A stretch of DNA of 64,000 nt from Armatimonadia bacterium (GTDB lineage: Bacteria; Armatimonadota; Zipacnadia; Zipacnadales; JABUFB01): the NCBI GenBank assembly GCA_039679385.1, contig JBDKVB010000069.1, positions 1-64,000 on the forward strand, written 5' to 3'. The notes beneath the pieces are model-generated. The model worked only from the letters and a program-made list of their open reading frames with translations, was not told the origin of the DNA and searched no databases. Every line of letters begins with the position of its first letter. The stretch's first letter is position 1. The position numbers were made by a program, and so were the translations under genes. Shown piece after piece: positions 35,955 through 44,698 of the stretch.

Positions 35955-37544
35955 TTACGGCCGGTAAGCGGTGCCCTCGATGTAGCAGTCGCCGGCCTCG
36001 TCGTTGTAGTAGTAGGCCGTGAAGACGCGGCCGTCGGCAAGCTGGAGGCTGTAGGGATAGCCCAGGTCAGCGTGCCCGGCCCCATGGCGGAAGACGATCT
36101 CGTGGGCCAAGTCCCAGGTCCGCCCTTCGTCCTTGCTCAGGCAAGCTCGAACGCCGAAGGGCTGCCGACGGTAACCGTAGGACATCAGCAGGCGGCCATC
36201 GGCGAGGCGGCACAACTGCTGCGGGAAGCCCCATACCGGGGTTCGTCGCGGCCAGCCCCAGGTTCGCCCGCCATCCGCAGAAGCAGCTTGCCAGACCCAG
36301 CCACCGTACTCGACGCGCAGCGAGCAGATTGCCCGGCCGTCCGGGAGTAGGATCAGGTTCGGCTCATCCCACACCTCGGTCTTGTCCGCCTGGGGCTGGC
36401 CTGGGCTGTAGCACACCTCCGAAAAGCGCGTCCAGGTCTTGCCGACATCCTCGCTGCGCCACACAGACACGACGTTGGCGCCGTCTCGCCCCGCATCACC
36501 GACCCAGTAGAGTGCGCCATCCGGTCCCTGCACCGGTCCACGCGGACTGAAGGTCGGTGCCCGCTGCGCCCCAGACCAGGTCTTGCCGTCATCGGTGGAG
36601 ACCATCGTCCAGTTCCCGCTGTACTTGTTCCAGCCCTCCTTCTCCATGTTCGCCGTCTCTTCGGGATACTTCGCACGTAGCCCCGGAACCGCCCGCCAGC
36701 TATCCCAGGTGCAGAAGCTCGCGACCAGTGTGCCGTCGCGCAGGCACAGAACCGCCGGGTCACGGTCATCAGAGGGCGAGTCGTAGAGCACCTCCCTGGG
36801 CGACCAGGTCTTGCCCAGATCGGTGGAGCGCGTGATCACGATTCGACCCCGCGGGCACACGTGCGCATCGCCCTCACGGGCCACCACAAGCAGGTCTCCC
36901 TGCGTCGTCTGCGCTACCCCGGGGAAGGCGAAATGCCGGCCCTTCTCGGCGAGGATGCTGACACGCTCCGTCGGCACCAGTGCCTTCTGCTCTGTCATCA
37001 CCTGCGGCACGAACTTGAGGTACTGCACGTAGATCGGCTTGCCGAGGGAGTGGAGCACGATCTTCTCCCCGGCCATCGGAACTTCGGCCTTCCAGTGGAA
37101 TTCGAAGTCGTAGTGCTTCGTCGGCGTCGCCGCCGGGGCGGTGATGATGGTGAACTCCTTCTCACTGGACAGGCGGATGCCGAAGGTCATCGTCGGGTCG
37201 ACCGCACGCAGTCCCAGGTAGAGGTCGCAGACCTCCGTGCGGCCCGGATCGAGGGTGAGATCGGGCGGCAGCCCGCGGGCATTCAGCAGGTCCGGCGTCC
37301 AGTTCGGATGCCGCAGAGTCCAGCAGTCCTTCGGTAGCTCGCCACCGGTGGTGCCCGGCTCTGGGGCCCTGGCGACTGCTTCGGCAGGCGTTCCGCTCGC
37401 GAAGTCAGACCACAGGATGGGCTCGCCGGCAACGGTGGCCTTGAAGCTCTCCTCCTGCAACCCGCTGTCCTGCGCCCAGGTGACTCCGACGCAGAGCAGA
37501 CTGAGGGACAGCAGTGAGATCAGCAGATGGCCGAAGCAGTTCAT
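35955..37544 (-). CDS. Secreted sialidase-like six-bladed propeller (BNR/Asp-box protein)
   Basis: The ATG at 37544 (MNCFGHLLISLL) gives 529 residues with a signal peptide cut near TWAQ. About 150 residues of beta-rich N-terminal domain precede a propeller with five Asp-boxes (STDLGKTW, STDDGKTW, SEDVGKTW, SADGGRTW, SKDEGRTW). This is the exo-alpha-sialidase fold. The family includes true sialidases and many glycosidase or binding relatives, and I could not confirm the Arg triad and Tyr/Glu pair, so substrate is open. It is convergent with the nitrilase-family gene. Confidence 0.78.
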   Translation of the reverse strand: MNCFGHLLISLLSLSLLCVGVTWAQDSGLQEESFKATVAGEPILWSDFASGTPAEAVARAPEPGTTGGELPKDCWTLRHPNWTPDLLNARGLPPDLTLDPGRTEVCDLYLGLRAVDPTMTFGIRLSSEKEFTIITAPAATPTKHYDFEFHWKAEVPMAGEKIVLHSLGKPIYVQYLKFVPQVMTEQKALVPTERVSILAEKGRHFAFPGVAQTTQGDLLVVAREGDAHVCPRGRIVITRSTDLGKTWSPREVLYDSPSDDRDPAVLCLRDGTLVASFCTWDSWRAVPGLRAKYPEETANMEKEGWNKYSGNWTMVSTDDGKTWSGAQRAPTFSPRGPVQGPDGALYWVGDAGRDGANVVSVWRSEDVGKTWTRFSEVCYSPGQPQADKTEVWDEPNLILLPDGRAICSLRVEYGGWVWQAASADGGRTWGWPRRTPVWGFPQQLCRLADGRLLMSYGYRRQPFGVRACLSKDEGRTWDLAHEIVFRHGAGHADLGYPYSLQLADGRVFTAYYYNDEAGDCYIEGTAYRP

Positions 37545-37611
37545 GTGCGCACTCCCGTGCGACCGTTTTCGCTGGACGACTCGGTGGTCGTTGGCACGTC
37601 TGGCACACAGA

Positions 37612-37640
37612 AACTGCCGGAGCACTCGGCCCCGGCAGTT
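37612..37640 (-). terminator. Hairpin terminator after the beta-barrel gene
   Basis: On the - strand a 9-bp stem (37632-37640 with 37612-37620, 11-base loop) is followed by TTTCTGTG. It lies 65 bases past the stop of the beta-barrel protein gene and before the sialidase-like gene. Confidence 0.45.
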
Positions 37641-37704
37641 CGAGACCCTTCAAGTACTTCAGACCACGACCGGAGCCCGGCGCAGCGAGGACTCCAAGAA
37701 GGCC

Positions 37705-40320
37705 CTAGAAGGAGGTGCTGGCTGTCAGTCTCAGCTCCGAACGACGGACCTCGCCGGTGCTCAGGCTTGGGTCCTTCTGGTACATCAGCCGGCCCTCCAG
37801 CGAGAGTGCGCTGAGGACTTGCTGCCACAGCGACGGCTTCTCTGGTGGTCGGTAGCCCAGCCTGAGTCGATATTCCTCAAACCTGCCGTCGAAGCCTGCC
37901 CCGGTGTCGGACTGGGTCGTCCGTGTGTAGGCCAGTTCGCTCTGCAGCCACTTCGCGAGCGGCGTTGCGTAGCTCAGCGCCCACAGCTTCGTGTCCACCT
38001 GCGAGGTGGTGCCCAGGTCGCTGCTGTAGTCGCTGTAGGTCGCCGCCACTGCCGATACGGGGGAGAGCGTGTGACTGGCGGTGATAGCCCACTGATCCGT
38101 CGCGACGCTCGATCCGGCGCCCGTGCGGTCCGACAGATCATAGGTTGACCAGGAGACCCCGGCCGTCGTCGGTCCCCAGGACTTGCTCAGGCTGGTGCTG
38201 AGGGTCCGCTCCGACTGGTCGATTCGCGCATCGCCGACGCCGCCGTTATCCCGGCTGCCCCAGATCCCGGTCACCGCCACCGTCGGCAGTCCTCGTGCCT
38301 CGCCATTCCAGGTCAGGCCGGCCGTGAGGTCGGAGACGTCCGTCGCGGGCACCGTCGTCAGACTCTCGAAGCCGCCCGAAAGGAAGTCTTCCGAGCGGTC
38401 GGAGTAGGTGAGGCTGAAGGCCAGGTCGCTGCCCGCCGAGGTACCCACGGTGGTCTCCCAGCCGTCATAGCCCCGGCGCAGGAAGGGGTTGCCCAGGGTG
38501 TAGAAGTCCGTCGGTATGTCGAAGGCCCTCGTGGACCACGACCAGACGCCCCGTTGCCCTCCCACACTCAGGTCGTAGGCGAGGCCGTTCACGCTGTCGC
38601 CGCTCGCGTTGCGGTTGGGATCGTACCACGACCAGCCAACCTCGGCCGCCAGTTGCGTCGCAGACTTGCCCAGCGGACCCGTGACGGACAGCGCCATGGA
38701 CCGGGAAGACTGGGGCGTTGCGAAGCTCCCCGGAGTCGGCGTGATATCACGGTCGTCCTGAACCTGCACCGCAGACAGCTCGGCCTTGATGCCCCCGAAG
38801 TGCAGGGCCATCCGGCCGCCGTAACCGTAGCGATCAAAGCGGTCCTCGGCTCCCACGCCGCCACTGGCGCCGGAGTCCGTGCGCAGGCCGAAGAGGTGCC
38901 AGTTCGGACTGTCCACATTGGGTCCGACGGTCAGCACTTCACGACTCGCCAGGCTCTGCGCCGTGTACGGGTTATAGCCGTCGAGAGCAGCGCGACCGGC
39001 CGTGACCGCCGTCTGCCCCAGCACGATCTTGGTGCGCAGGTCGCCCAGTGAGACCGACTCCGTTGAAGCGACCAGATTCGTGCGCACATCGAGGGCGACG
39101 TTGTGACTCACGTTGCCGCTCAGGACCATGTCGGCGCTCGTGCTGAAGGAGGCGTCAGCCGCCGTGCGCGGGGTCGAGGTCTCATAGACCTGCGCGTTCG
39201 AGTCACCGGCCACGCGACCCGAGATGGTGACCGAAGAGGGGCTGACCAGCGCCAGCGTCAGCGGCTTCTCACCGGGCTTCTCCTGAGCAGGCGGCTGTGT
39301 CGGTGCAGGCGTTGCCCCGGCACCTCCGGTCTCGGCCTCGGCAAACCGCAGCGAGGGCTTCGGCACAGCCGGCTCTCGTGGCGACTGCAGGCCGGCGAAG
39401 GAAACCGCCGCAGAGCCCTCCGGGTCAAGCAGTGCAAAGGAAGTGGACCACGCCGGGTTCTGCGCGACCTCCAGCGGTCCCTCCGGTTCAGAGACCACGG
39501 CAGGCTTCGGGGCGGGCGCTGCGCCGGTGGTCGTCTCCGGTGCCTTGGGGCGCGGTGGCGCCGATACGTCCACCAGGGCGTCTCGGCTTTCCACGCGGTT
39601 CGGAGCCATCACCCGCAAGGTCACCACGTTCGGGCCCAGGCGGAACAGCGAATCGAGCTTGACCATCGCGGTCGCCGACTTGACCTCCACGAGGGACCCC
39701 GCCGTCATGGTCGCTGTGAAGGGCACCAGCGGCACGCCGTTCAGTGTCCAGAAGCCGGAGATGGAGCCCGTGCCAAGGCCGCGAATCACCGCCCGGAAGG
39801 GCACCCTGGCGCCCTGGACAACGCCCAGTCGCGTGCCCTCCGGCGGATCGATGATGCGCACCTCCTGGACCACGAAACAGGCTGCCGTGGGGCGAACGGA
39901 GATCATGACGCCATTGGTGCTCCCCACGGAACTGCGAACCCAGACACGCACACCTGCAGCGACCTCAGCGGACCCCGGCGGCGTGAGCGCAATCGTCGCT
40001 CTTCCACCCGGGCCGGTGATGCCGATGCCCAGGCGGACACTGGAGTTCAGCCCGTTGGTCAGCTCCACGGTGGCGTTCGGAATGCCCGCTCCCGTCTCGT
40101 CCATTACGGTGACCATCGCAGGCTGCGCGATCCCCTGGACGAGATAGGTTGGCGAGACGCGTACCTGGATCCGCGGGTTGATGATGACCGTGACATCATC
40201 GTCGGCCAGGTTGGCGATCGGCCCTGCCTGGAGTGCCGTGCCCAGCATCAGCAGAGCACAGATCACCACGCAACTTCGCAGCAGGGCTGAAGGGAACGGA
40301 CGGTGGTTGTGTGGCCGCAT
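37705..40320 (-). CDS. Outer-membrane beta-barrel protein with Ig-like periplasmic region
   Basis: The ATG at 40320 (MRPHNHRPF) gives 871 residues; M1 of the longer frame lacks a ribosome-binding site. A signal peptide (CVVICALLMLGTALQAG) is followed by Ig/Big-like domains to about 290 (VTVMDETGAGIPNATVEL) and a Pro/Ala-rich linker. About 480 residues of alternating-pattern strands come next (SATQLAAEVGWSWYDP, TTAGVSWSTYDLSD, LQSELAYTRTTQ), ending RLTASTSF. A terminal Phe on a beta-strand is the BAM recognition mark of outer-membrane barrels. Its exact class is unknown, but porin or surface-protein export are possibilities. Two surface lipoprotein genes lie upstream on the same strand. Confidence 0.7.
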   Translation of the reverse strand: MRPHNHRPFPSALLRSCVVICALLMLGTALQAGPIANLADDDVTVIINPRIQVRVSPTYLVQGIAQPAMVTVMDETGAGIPNATVELTNGLNSSVRLGIGITGPGGRATIALTPPGSAEVAAGVRVWVRSSVGSTNGVMISVRPTAACFVVQEVRIIDPPEGTRLGVVQGARVPFRAVIRGLGTGSISGFWTLNGVPLVPFTATMTAGSLVEVKSATAMVKLDSLFRLGPNVVTLRVMAPNRVESRDALVDVSAPPRPKAPETTTGAAPAPKPAVVSEPEGPLEVAQNPAWSTSFALLDPEGSAAVSFAGLQSPREPAVPKPSLRFAEAETGGAGATPAPTQPPAQEKPGEKPLTLALVSPSSVTISGRVAGDSNAQVYETSTPRTAADASFSTSADMVLSGNVSHNVALDVRTNLVASTESVSLGDLRTKIVLGQTAVTAGRAALDGYNPYTAQSLASREVLTVGPNVDSPNWHLFGLRTDSGASGGVGAEDRFDRYGYGGRMALHFGGIKAELSAVQVQDDRDITPTPGSFATPQSSRSMALSVTGPLGKSATQLAAEVGWSWYDPNRNASGDSVNGLAYDLSVGGQRGVWSWSTRAFDIPTDFYTLGNPFLRRGYDGWETTVGTSAGSDLAFSLTYSDRSEDFLSGGFESLTTVPATDVSDLTAGLTWNGEARGLPTVAVTGIWGSRDNGGVGDARIDQSERTLSTSLSKSWGPTTAGVSWSTYDLSDRTGAGSSVATDQWAITASHTLSPVSAVAATYSDYSSDLGTTSQVDTKLWALSYATPLAKWLQSELAYTRTTQSDTGAGFDGRFEEYRLRLGYRPPEKPSLWQQVLSALSLEGRLMYQKDPSLSTGEVRRSELRLTASTSF

Positions 40321-40429
40321 GTGTGAATCACCCTCGCCACTGTCCAGAATCGAGCGGATGGTCTGCAAACACCCGGTGCGTCCTCCGACAAGAGCGTACG
40401 TCCTGCCTCGGCCTCACAAGAGTCCGCGC

Positions 40430-41710
40430 TCAGAGGCCGCCGGTGACGCCAAAGGTCGTCACCGTCGCCGTTCCCTGCGTCGTGCCCACCGTCGCGTAGA
40501 CCGTGATGGGCACCTGGCTGGGGATGTTGGTCCTGACGGTAGCTGTGTTGCCCACATACGTCAGCTCCACGTGAAGCTGCGTCGGCTCCGAAGTGGTCCA
40601 GGTCCAGCCATCCTCCGGCACGGGAAGCTCCAGCCCGGCAGCGTTGTAGGCTTTGGCCTGAAGCGTGGCGCTTGTCCCGTAGGGCACATTGACCGTTGAG
40701 GGCGTGATCACGATCTGCGCGGGAGAGAAGGCTCCGAAGGTCGTCACGGTCGCCGTTCCCTGCGTCGTACCCACCGTCGCGTAGACCGTGATGGGCACCT
40801 GGCTGGGCATGTTAGTCCTGACGGTCGCTGTGTTGCCCACGTAGGTCAGTTCCACGTGAAGCTGCGTCGGCTCTGAGGTGCTCCAGGCCCAGCTGTCCTC
40901 CTGCACGGGAAGCTCGACTCCGGCAGCGTTGTAGGCCTTGGCCTGAAGGGTGGCGCTTGTCCCGTAGGGCACATTGACCGTCGAGGGCGTGATCACGATG
41001 TGGTGGGGAGAAGCGACGGCGATGCCGATCTCCCCGCTGACCGTTCCCACGCTGGCCCGAACCGTTGAGCTGCCCGGACGGAAGGCGCTGACCAGCCCCA
41101 TCCCGTCCACCTCGGCCATGAGCGGGGCCGTGGAGGACCAGGTGAACTGTGGCACCAGCAGGACGTTGTCCTCACTGTCGTAGGCGGTGGCCGTGAGCTG
41201 CACCTGACCGCCGAGGTCGAGGGTGGTGCTGCCGGCGGCCGTCACGCCCACTCGGTACGGATCGCCGGAAAGCGTGAAGCCCACCGTTAGGGAGGAGTCT
41301 GCGACCACCGTGACGTCCTTCACGGCCCAGGCCAGGAGGTTGCTGACCACCAGGTTCTGGTTGACGTTCGTGTAGTCGCGGTATGCCCCGACGTGCAGGT
41401 GCACGGAGCCAACCGGTACGCCGGGGATCGTGAGCAGCGAGGTGGTTGTGCTCTGGGGCCGGAGCGCTGCCAGCTTCGCGCTCCATCCGCTGCCGTTGGA
41501 AAGCGCCAACTGCACGCAGGTGGCGTTTGCGGGGATGGCCGCCGTGCCGACGGTTGCTGCCGGTGGCGGCCAGTTGATCTGGACCACCACGCTACCTGTG
41601 CGGCTGTCCGTCGCGACGGTGGTGCCTCCGCCGCAGCCGCTCAAGGCAACCACGAGCGGCAGAACGCAAAGGAGGAGGGGCGAAACGCGGCAGTGACAGA
41701 AGTGTCCCAT
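40430..41710 (-). CDS. Lipoprotein with tandem bacterial Ig (Big_2-like) domains
   Basis: The 426-residue product begins with a lipoprotein signal (LLLCVLPLVVALSGC; lipobox LSGC). An N-terminal domain of about 150 residues is followed by one divergent and two nearly identical Ig-like repeats (IVITPSTVNVPYGTSATLQA ... TVYATVGTTQGTATVTTFG). The last two repeats arise from a 285-base DNA duplication. This is probably a cell-surface or periplasmic-facing lipoprotein working with the beta-barrel protein encoded next to it. Confidence 0.75.
   Translation of the reverse strand: MGHFCHCRVSPLLLCVLPLVVALSGCGGGTTVATDSRTGSVVVQINWPPPAATVGTAAIPANATCVQLALSNGSGWSAKLAALRPQSTTTSLLTIPGVPVGSVHLHVGAYRDYTNVNQNLVVSNLLAWAVKDVTVVADSSLTVGFTLSGDPYRVGVTAAGSTTLDLGGQVQLTATAYDSEDNVLLVPQFTWSSTAPLMAEVDGMGLVSAFRPGSSTVRASVGTVSGEIGIAVASPHHIVITPSTVNVPYGTSATLQAKAYNAAGVELPVQEDSWAWSTSEPTQLHVELTYVGNTATVRTNMPSQVPITVYATVGTTQGTATVTTFGAFSPAQIVITPSTVNVPYGTSATLQAKAYNAAGLELPVPEDGWTWTTSEPTQLHVELTYVGNTATVRTNIPSQVPITVYATVGTTQGTATVTTFGVTGGL
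40452..41006 (-). repeat. 285-bp tandem duplication coding two Ig domains
   Basis: Units at about 40452-40736 and 40737-41006 are almost identical at the DNA level over most of their length, with a period of 285 bases (95 codons, in frame). Differences are scattered third-position changes plus a few amino acid substitutions (for example NMPS against NIPS, and VQEDSWAW against VPEDGWTW). This points to a recent duplication or ongoing gene conversion. Confidence 0.85.
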
Positions 41711-41776
41711 GATGCCGGACCTCCATCAGTGGCAGTCTGCTGGACACCGGACACGGCCAACCTGACACACAAGACC

Positions 41777-41793
41777 CTGACACGGAGTGTCAG
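41777..41793. repeat. Short inverted repeat upstream of the Ig lipoprotein gene
   Basis: CTGACAC-GGA-GTGTCAG is a perfect 7-bp palindromic pair 67-83 bases before the start codon at 41710. Another CTGACAC copy lies at 41762-41768. It could be an operator site. Confidence 0.35.
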
Positions 41794-41871
41794 CCCGTAT
41801 GTCGTGCTATTCGCGCTCTACGCACCCTTTCCTGCACCGGCAAGGCGGCAGGCCAAAGGTCACAAAGCAAA

Positions 41872-41894
41872 CCGGCGGGGGTAGACCCCGCCGG
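41872..41894 (-). terminator. Rho-independent terminator of the regulatory-like lipoprotein gene
   Basis: A perfect 9-bp GC stem (41886-41894 with 41872-41880, five-base loop) is followed on the - strand by TTTGCTTTGTG. It lies 47 bases past the stop at 41941. Confidence 0.75.
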
Positions 41895-41940
41895 CGCAGG
41901 AAGCACGGAAGCTGATTGTGGGGCGAGTTGGCCGCCCGGG

Positions 41941-42939
41941 CTAGTTCAACACCAGGGAGAAGTCCTTGGTCGTCACACCGCCACTGGTGACGATTGCCTG
42001 CGCAGAGGCGGCCTTGTAGCCATACTTGAAGCCCTCGATGCTGTGAGTCCCGACGGGGAGGTCCAGCAGGCACTGGCCCGCGGTACTGCCGATGGTCGCC
42101 AGCTTATCCAGACGGAACCAGGGCCCCGAAGGCAAAGTGAGGCCGGAGACCGTGGCCACTGAAGTGCGAGTCGCGGCGCTGATCGTCGGCTCGAAGGGAG
42201 TGCTCAGCGTTGCGCTGAGCAGCGGCTCACTCAGCGAGCTGCCGGACCTGTTCGTGATGTTGCTGCGCACCACGCCGGTCGAGACAGAGGCGCCCGTCGT
42301 CAGGACCAGGGCTGCGGTGCCGTCCTTCCCGGACTGAACGGAGAGGTACTTCGCGTCAGCCGCATAGCCCGCAGCCGCTGCGAAGACCAGCCAGTTCCCA
42401 TACTGCGCCGGGCCAAGGGTATAGGCGCCGGAGCTGTCCGTGAAGCCCATCATGTAGTCCATCGAGGTCCCGGGAGCCTGCGGGAAGGTCAGCGGCGCGC
42501 TGTTGGTCAGCAGCAGGGCGCCGTTGCGGACCGCGACCACGCGTACCCCGGACAGCAGTGCGCCCGAGGAGGAATCGCGCCGGACGGTCCCCTTGATCAC
42601 GCCGCCCTCAAAGGGGTTCTCGCTGCGCAGACTGAAGGAGTGTCCGGGCGTGATGTGCACGGTGGAGTGGAGGCCGCGCCGCATCCCCGGCGGCAGGGCA
42701 ACGGTGACCAGGTAGTCACCCTCCGAGACACCCGCGAGGGTGAACACGCCGTTCACCGAGGCCGCCACAGCCAGGTCGTACCCATCCAGATAGACATGAT
42801 AGCTGGACGCGTTGTTGTCGTCGTCGGCGAACCACTTGTCCCAGGCTGCCAGCAGAGCCAGCCCGGAGCAGCCTGACACCAGCACCACGAGGCCCACAAG
42901 AGCTATCGGCACGCCAAGAAGGCGCAAGGATCGGTTCAT
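41941..42939 (-). CDS. Lipoprotein with PEGA/carboxypeptidase-regulatory-like beta domains
   Basis: I choose the ATG at 42939 because AGAGG then lies 8 bases upstream; the first ATG, two codons earlier, is too close to it. The 332-residue protein has a lipobox VSGC near residue 24. It then has beta-sandwich modules of the carboxypeptidase-regulatory and PEGA kinds (VFTLAGVSEGDYLVTVALPP; GVIKGTVRRDSSSGALLSGV; CLLDLPVGTHSIEGFKYGYK). Such domains bind surfaces or glycans and are not enzymes. It precedes the Ig lipoprotein and beta-barrel genes on the same strand. Confidence 0.7.
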   Translation of the reverse strand: MNRSLRLLGVPIALVGLVVLVSGCSGLALLAAWDKWFADDDNNASSYHVYLDGYDLAVAASVNGVFTLAGVSEGDYLVTVALPPGMRRGLHSTVHITPGHSFSLRSENPFEGGVIKGTVRRDSSSGALLSGVRVVAVRNGALLLTNSAPLTFPQAPGTSMDYMMGFTDSSGAYTLGPAQYGNWLVFAAAAGYAADAKYLSVQSGKDGTAALVLTTGASVSTGVVRSNITNRSGSSLSEPLLSATLSTPFEPTISAATRTSVATVSGLTLPSGPWFRLDKLATIGSTAGQCLLDLPVGTHSIEGFKYGYKAASAQAIVTSGGVTTKDFSLVLN

Positions 42940-42986
42940 CTGCATGACCTCTCGTCTAGGATGAGCCGGCGGTGCGGCCCTGCACT

Positions 42987-44039
42987 TTACGGCAGCTTGA
43001 GCCAGTCGTCCAGGAACCGCAGTAGCTGTCCCGTGCAGCCGGCTTCGCTGCTCTCCACCTGCATCGTCTCCAGCTTCACACCTTCGCCCAGGAGCTCAAA
43101 GCCCGCCTTCGTCCGCTCGAAGAGCTCGCGCACGCCGGTCTCAGGCACGCTGGTGTCGGAGTTGCTTTGGACCATGATAAGCGGTCGCGGGGCCACGAGG
43201 CAAGCCACGTCGTCCAGGTCCGCGTACCGCAGCAGACCGGGCACCAACTCCGGTGGAGGCGCCTCGCGTGTGAAGCAGTCGCGGGCTACCACCAGCTCCC
43301 GCAAGGTGCTTAGTCCACCGCTGATCGCCGTGCAGTTCACGCGCTCCTCCAGGGCGGCGGTGAACAGCGCAGCCGGTGCCGCAGGTCGCAGGGCCGTCAT
43401 GCCGATCCGGTCACTGCGCACCTCGGGACGCGTCTGCAAGTAGTCTACACCCCGCGACAGGTCCCACACGTGCATCCCCATCAGCGGGCGTCCCAAGAGC
43501 TGGCCGGTGGCTGCCAGCCCGTCCGCATCATCCCGAGCCTCGCCGTAGCCTCGCAGGTCGGGCACCAGGACCACATACCCGCGCTGCGCAAGCTCCACGG
43601 CATAGCGGTAGCCCGGCAGATCGGGTTCGCCGGTCAGTCCCAACAGCGCATCGCCTTCGGCCTCGCGCGACGGCACGCAGATCACCGCCGGAAGCGGGTT
43701 CTCGTTGTCATGGGGCACGCAGACCCAGGCAAAAGCAGTCAGGCCGACCTCGACGTTGTACGCCAGCCGGGTGCGCGAGAACCCCTCTTCATCCACCTGT
43801 TCCAGTTCGCGCACGTCCAGGGGGCAAGCAACGGGACGAGTGCTCAGCGGCGGCCCGGAAATCGTCTCATCCTCCCATGCAAGGCCCAGCAGGTCACGCA
43901 GCCGATGTGTCAGTTCCGCACGCCACTGCTCCGGATGGTCGGCCCAGCGGACCAGCAGCGAGTAGGCAGGCTCCAACACCCGCACCTGCTCGCGCAGTGC
44001 GACATGTGGAGTGTGCCGGTACCAGGTTGGAAAGTCCAC
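42987..44039 (-). CDS. Alpha/beta-hydrolase (acetyl xylan esterase-like) lacking a visible nucleophile motif
   Basis: The 350-residue protein resembles the dienelactone-hydrolase/abhydrolase_7 esterases: LPAVICVPSREAEGD, RGYVVLVPDLRGYGEA, DLSRGVDYLQTRPEV, SDRIGM. The nucleophile elbow, normally G-x-S-x-G after the RIGM strand, reads TALRPAAPAALFTAA, with no Ser at the turn. No clear catalytic His follows near the end (VESSEAGCTGQLL). The acid loop (SNSDTSVP) is kept. It is probably inactive or uses another residue. There is no signal peptide. Confidence 0.7.
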   Translation of the reverse strand: MDFPTWYRHTPHVALREQVRVLEPAYSLLVRWADHPEQWRAELTHRLRDLLGLAWEDETISGPPLSTRPVACPLDVRELEQVDEEGFSRTRLAYNVEVGLTAFAWVCVPHDNENPLPAVICVPSREAEGDALLGLTGEPDLPGYRYAVELAQRGYVVLVPDLRGYGEARDDADGLAATGQLLGRPLMGMHVWDLSRGVDYLQTRPEVRSDRIGMTALRPAAPAALFTAALEERVNCTAISGGLSTLRELVVARDCFTREAPPPELVPGLLRYADLDDVACLVAPRPLIMVQSNSDTSVPETGVRELFERTKAGFELLGEGVKLETMQVESSEAGCTGQLLRFLDDWLKLP

Positions 44040-44092
44040 GTCGGCGTCACCTGCAGGGGAGAGACTGACGGCGGCCCCGGTTCGGTACCCTC

Positions 44093-44632
44093 TCAGAGCT
44101 CAATGCCCGGCTGAGCGGGAAGGCCGTCGTCGTGGGGATGCTTGATAGCCTCCATGTGTGTGACCAGGTCGGCGGCTTCGATCAACTCCGGCGGCGCATC
44201 GCGGCCCGTCAGGACCACGTGCATTCCAGCCGGTCGTTTCGAAAGCGCTGCCAGGACATCGCCGACGGGGAGCACACCCGCCTTCATGCAGTATGTGACC
44301 TCATCCAGGATCACCAGGTTCCACCAGGGCGACTGCAGAGCCGTGCAGGCCTCCTGCCAGGCCCCCCGGGCGGCTGCGATGTCCTCCGGCGTCCACTCGC
44401 CGATCACGAAGCCGCAACCGAGGGTCTTCATGGTGAAGCCAGGTCCCAGCCGGTCGGCCATCCGGTGTTCGCCGGTCTCCTCGCTGGCCTTGAGGAACTG
44501 TAGCACCAGGACACGCTGCCCGTGTCCCAGGGCACGCAGGGCAAGCCCTAACGCCGCCGTCGTCTTGCCCTTCCCGTCGCCGGTATACACGATCACCAAA
44601 CCGTGCGGTTTGGCGGTCTCGGAAGCACTCAT
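44093..44632 (-). CDS. cobO: Cob(I)yrinic acid a,c-diamide adenosyltransferase
   Basis: A 179-residue CobO/BtuR-type ATP:corrinoid adenosyltransferase. The inverted P-loop is at 18-24 (GDGKGKT), followed by ALGLALRALGHGQRVLVLQFLK, then NLVILDEVTYCMKAGVL and RPAGMHVVLTGRDAP. It transfers the adenosyl group of ATP to reduced corrinoids for coenzyme B12. No other cobalamin genes or B12 riboswitch are visible. It may serve B12 salvage. Confidence 0.93.
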   Translation of the reverse strand: MSASETAKPHGLVIVYTGDGKGKTTAALGLALRALGHGQRVLVLQFLKASEETGEHRMADRLGPGFTMKTLGCGFVIGEWTPEDIAAARGAWQEACTALQSPWWNLVILDEVTYCMKAGVLPVGDVLAALSKRPAGMHVVLTGRDAPPELIEAADLVTHMEAIKHPHDDGLPAQPGIEL

Positions 44633-44698
44633 GTGCTCGATCCCTCCTCGTGAGACTATTCACGGTCCAGATTCCTTGGCTCCCGAGTCGCCTGGTCT

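Noticed and set aside
44633-44698. B12 riboswitch ahead of cobO
   Set aside because: Only about 66 bases separate cobO from the amidohydrolase gene and no B12-box-like sequence was seen.
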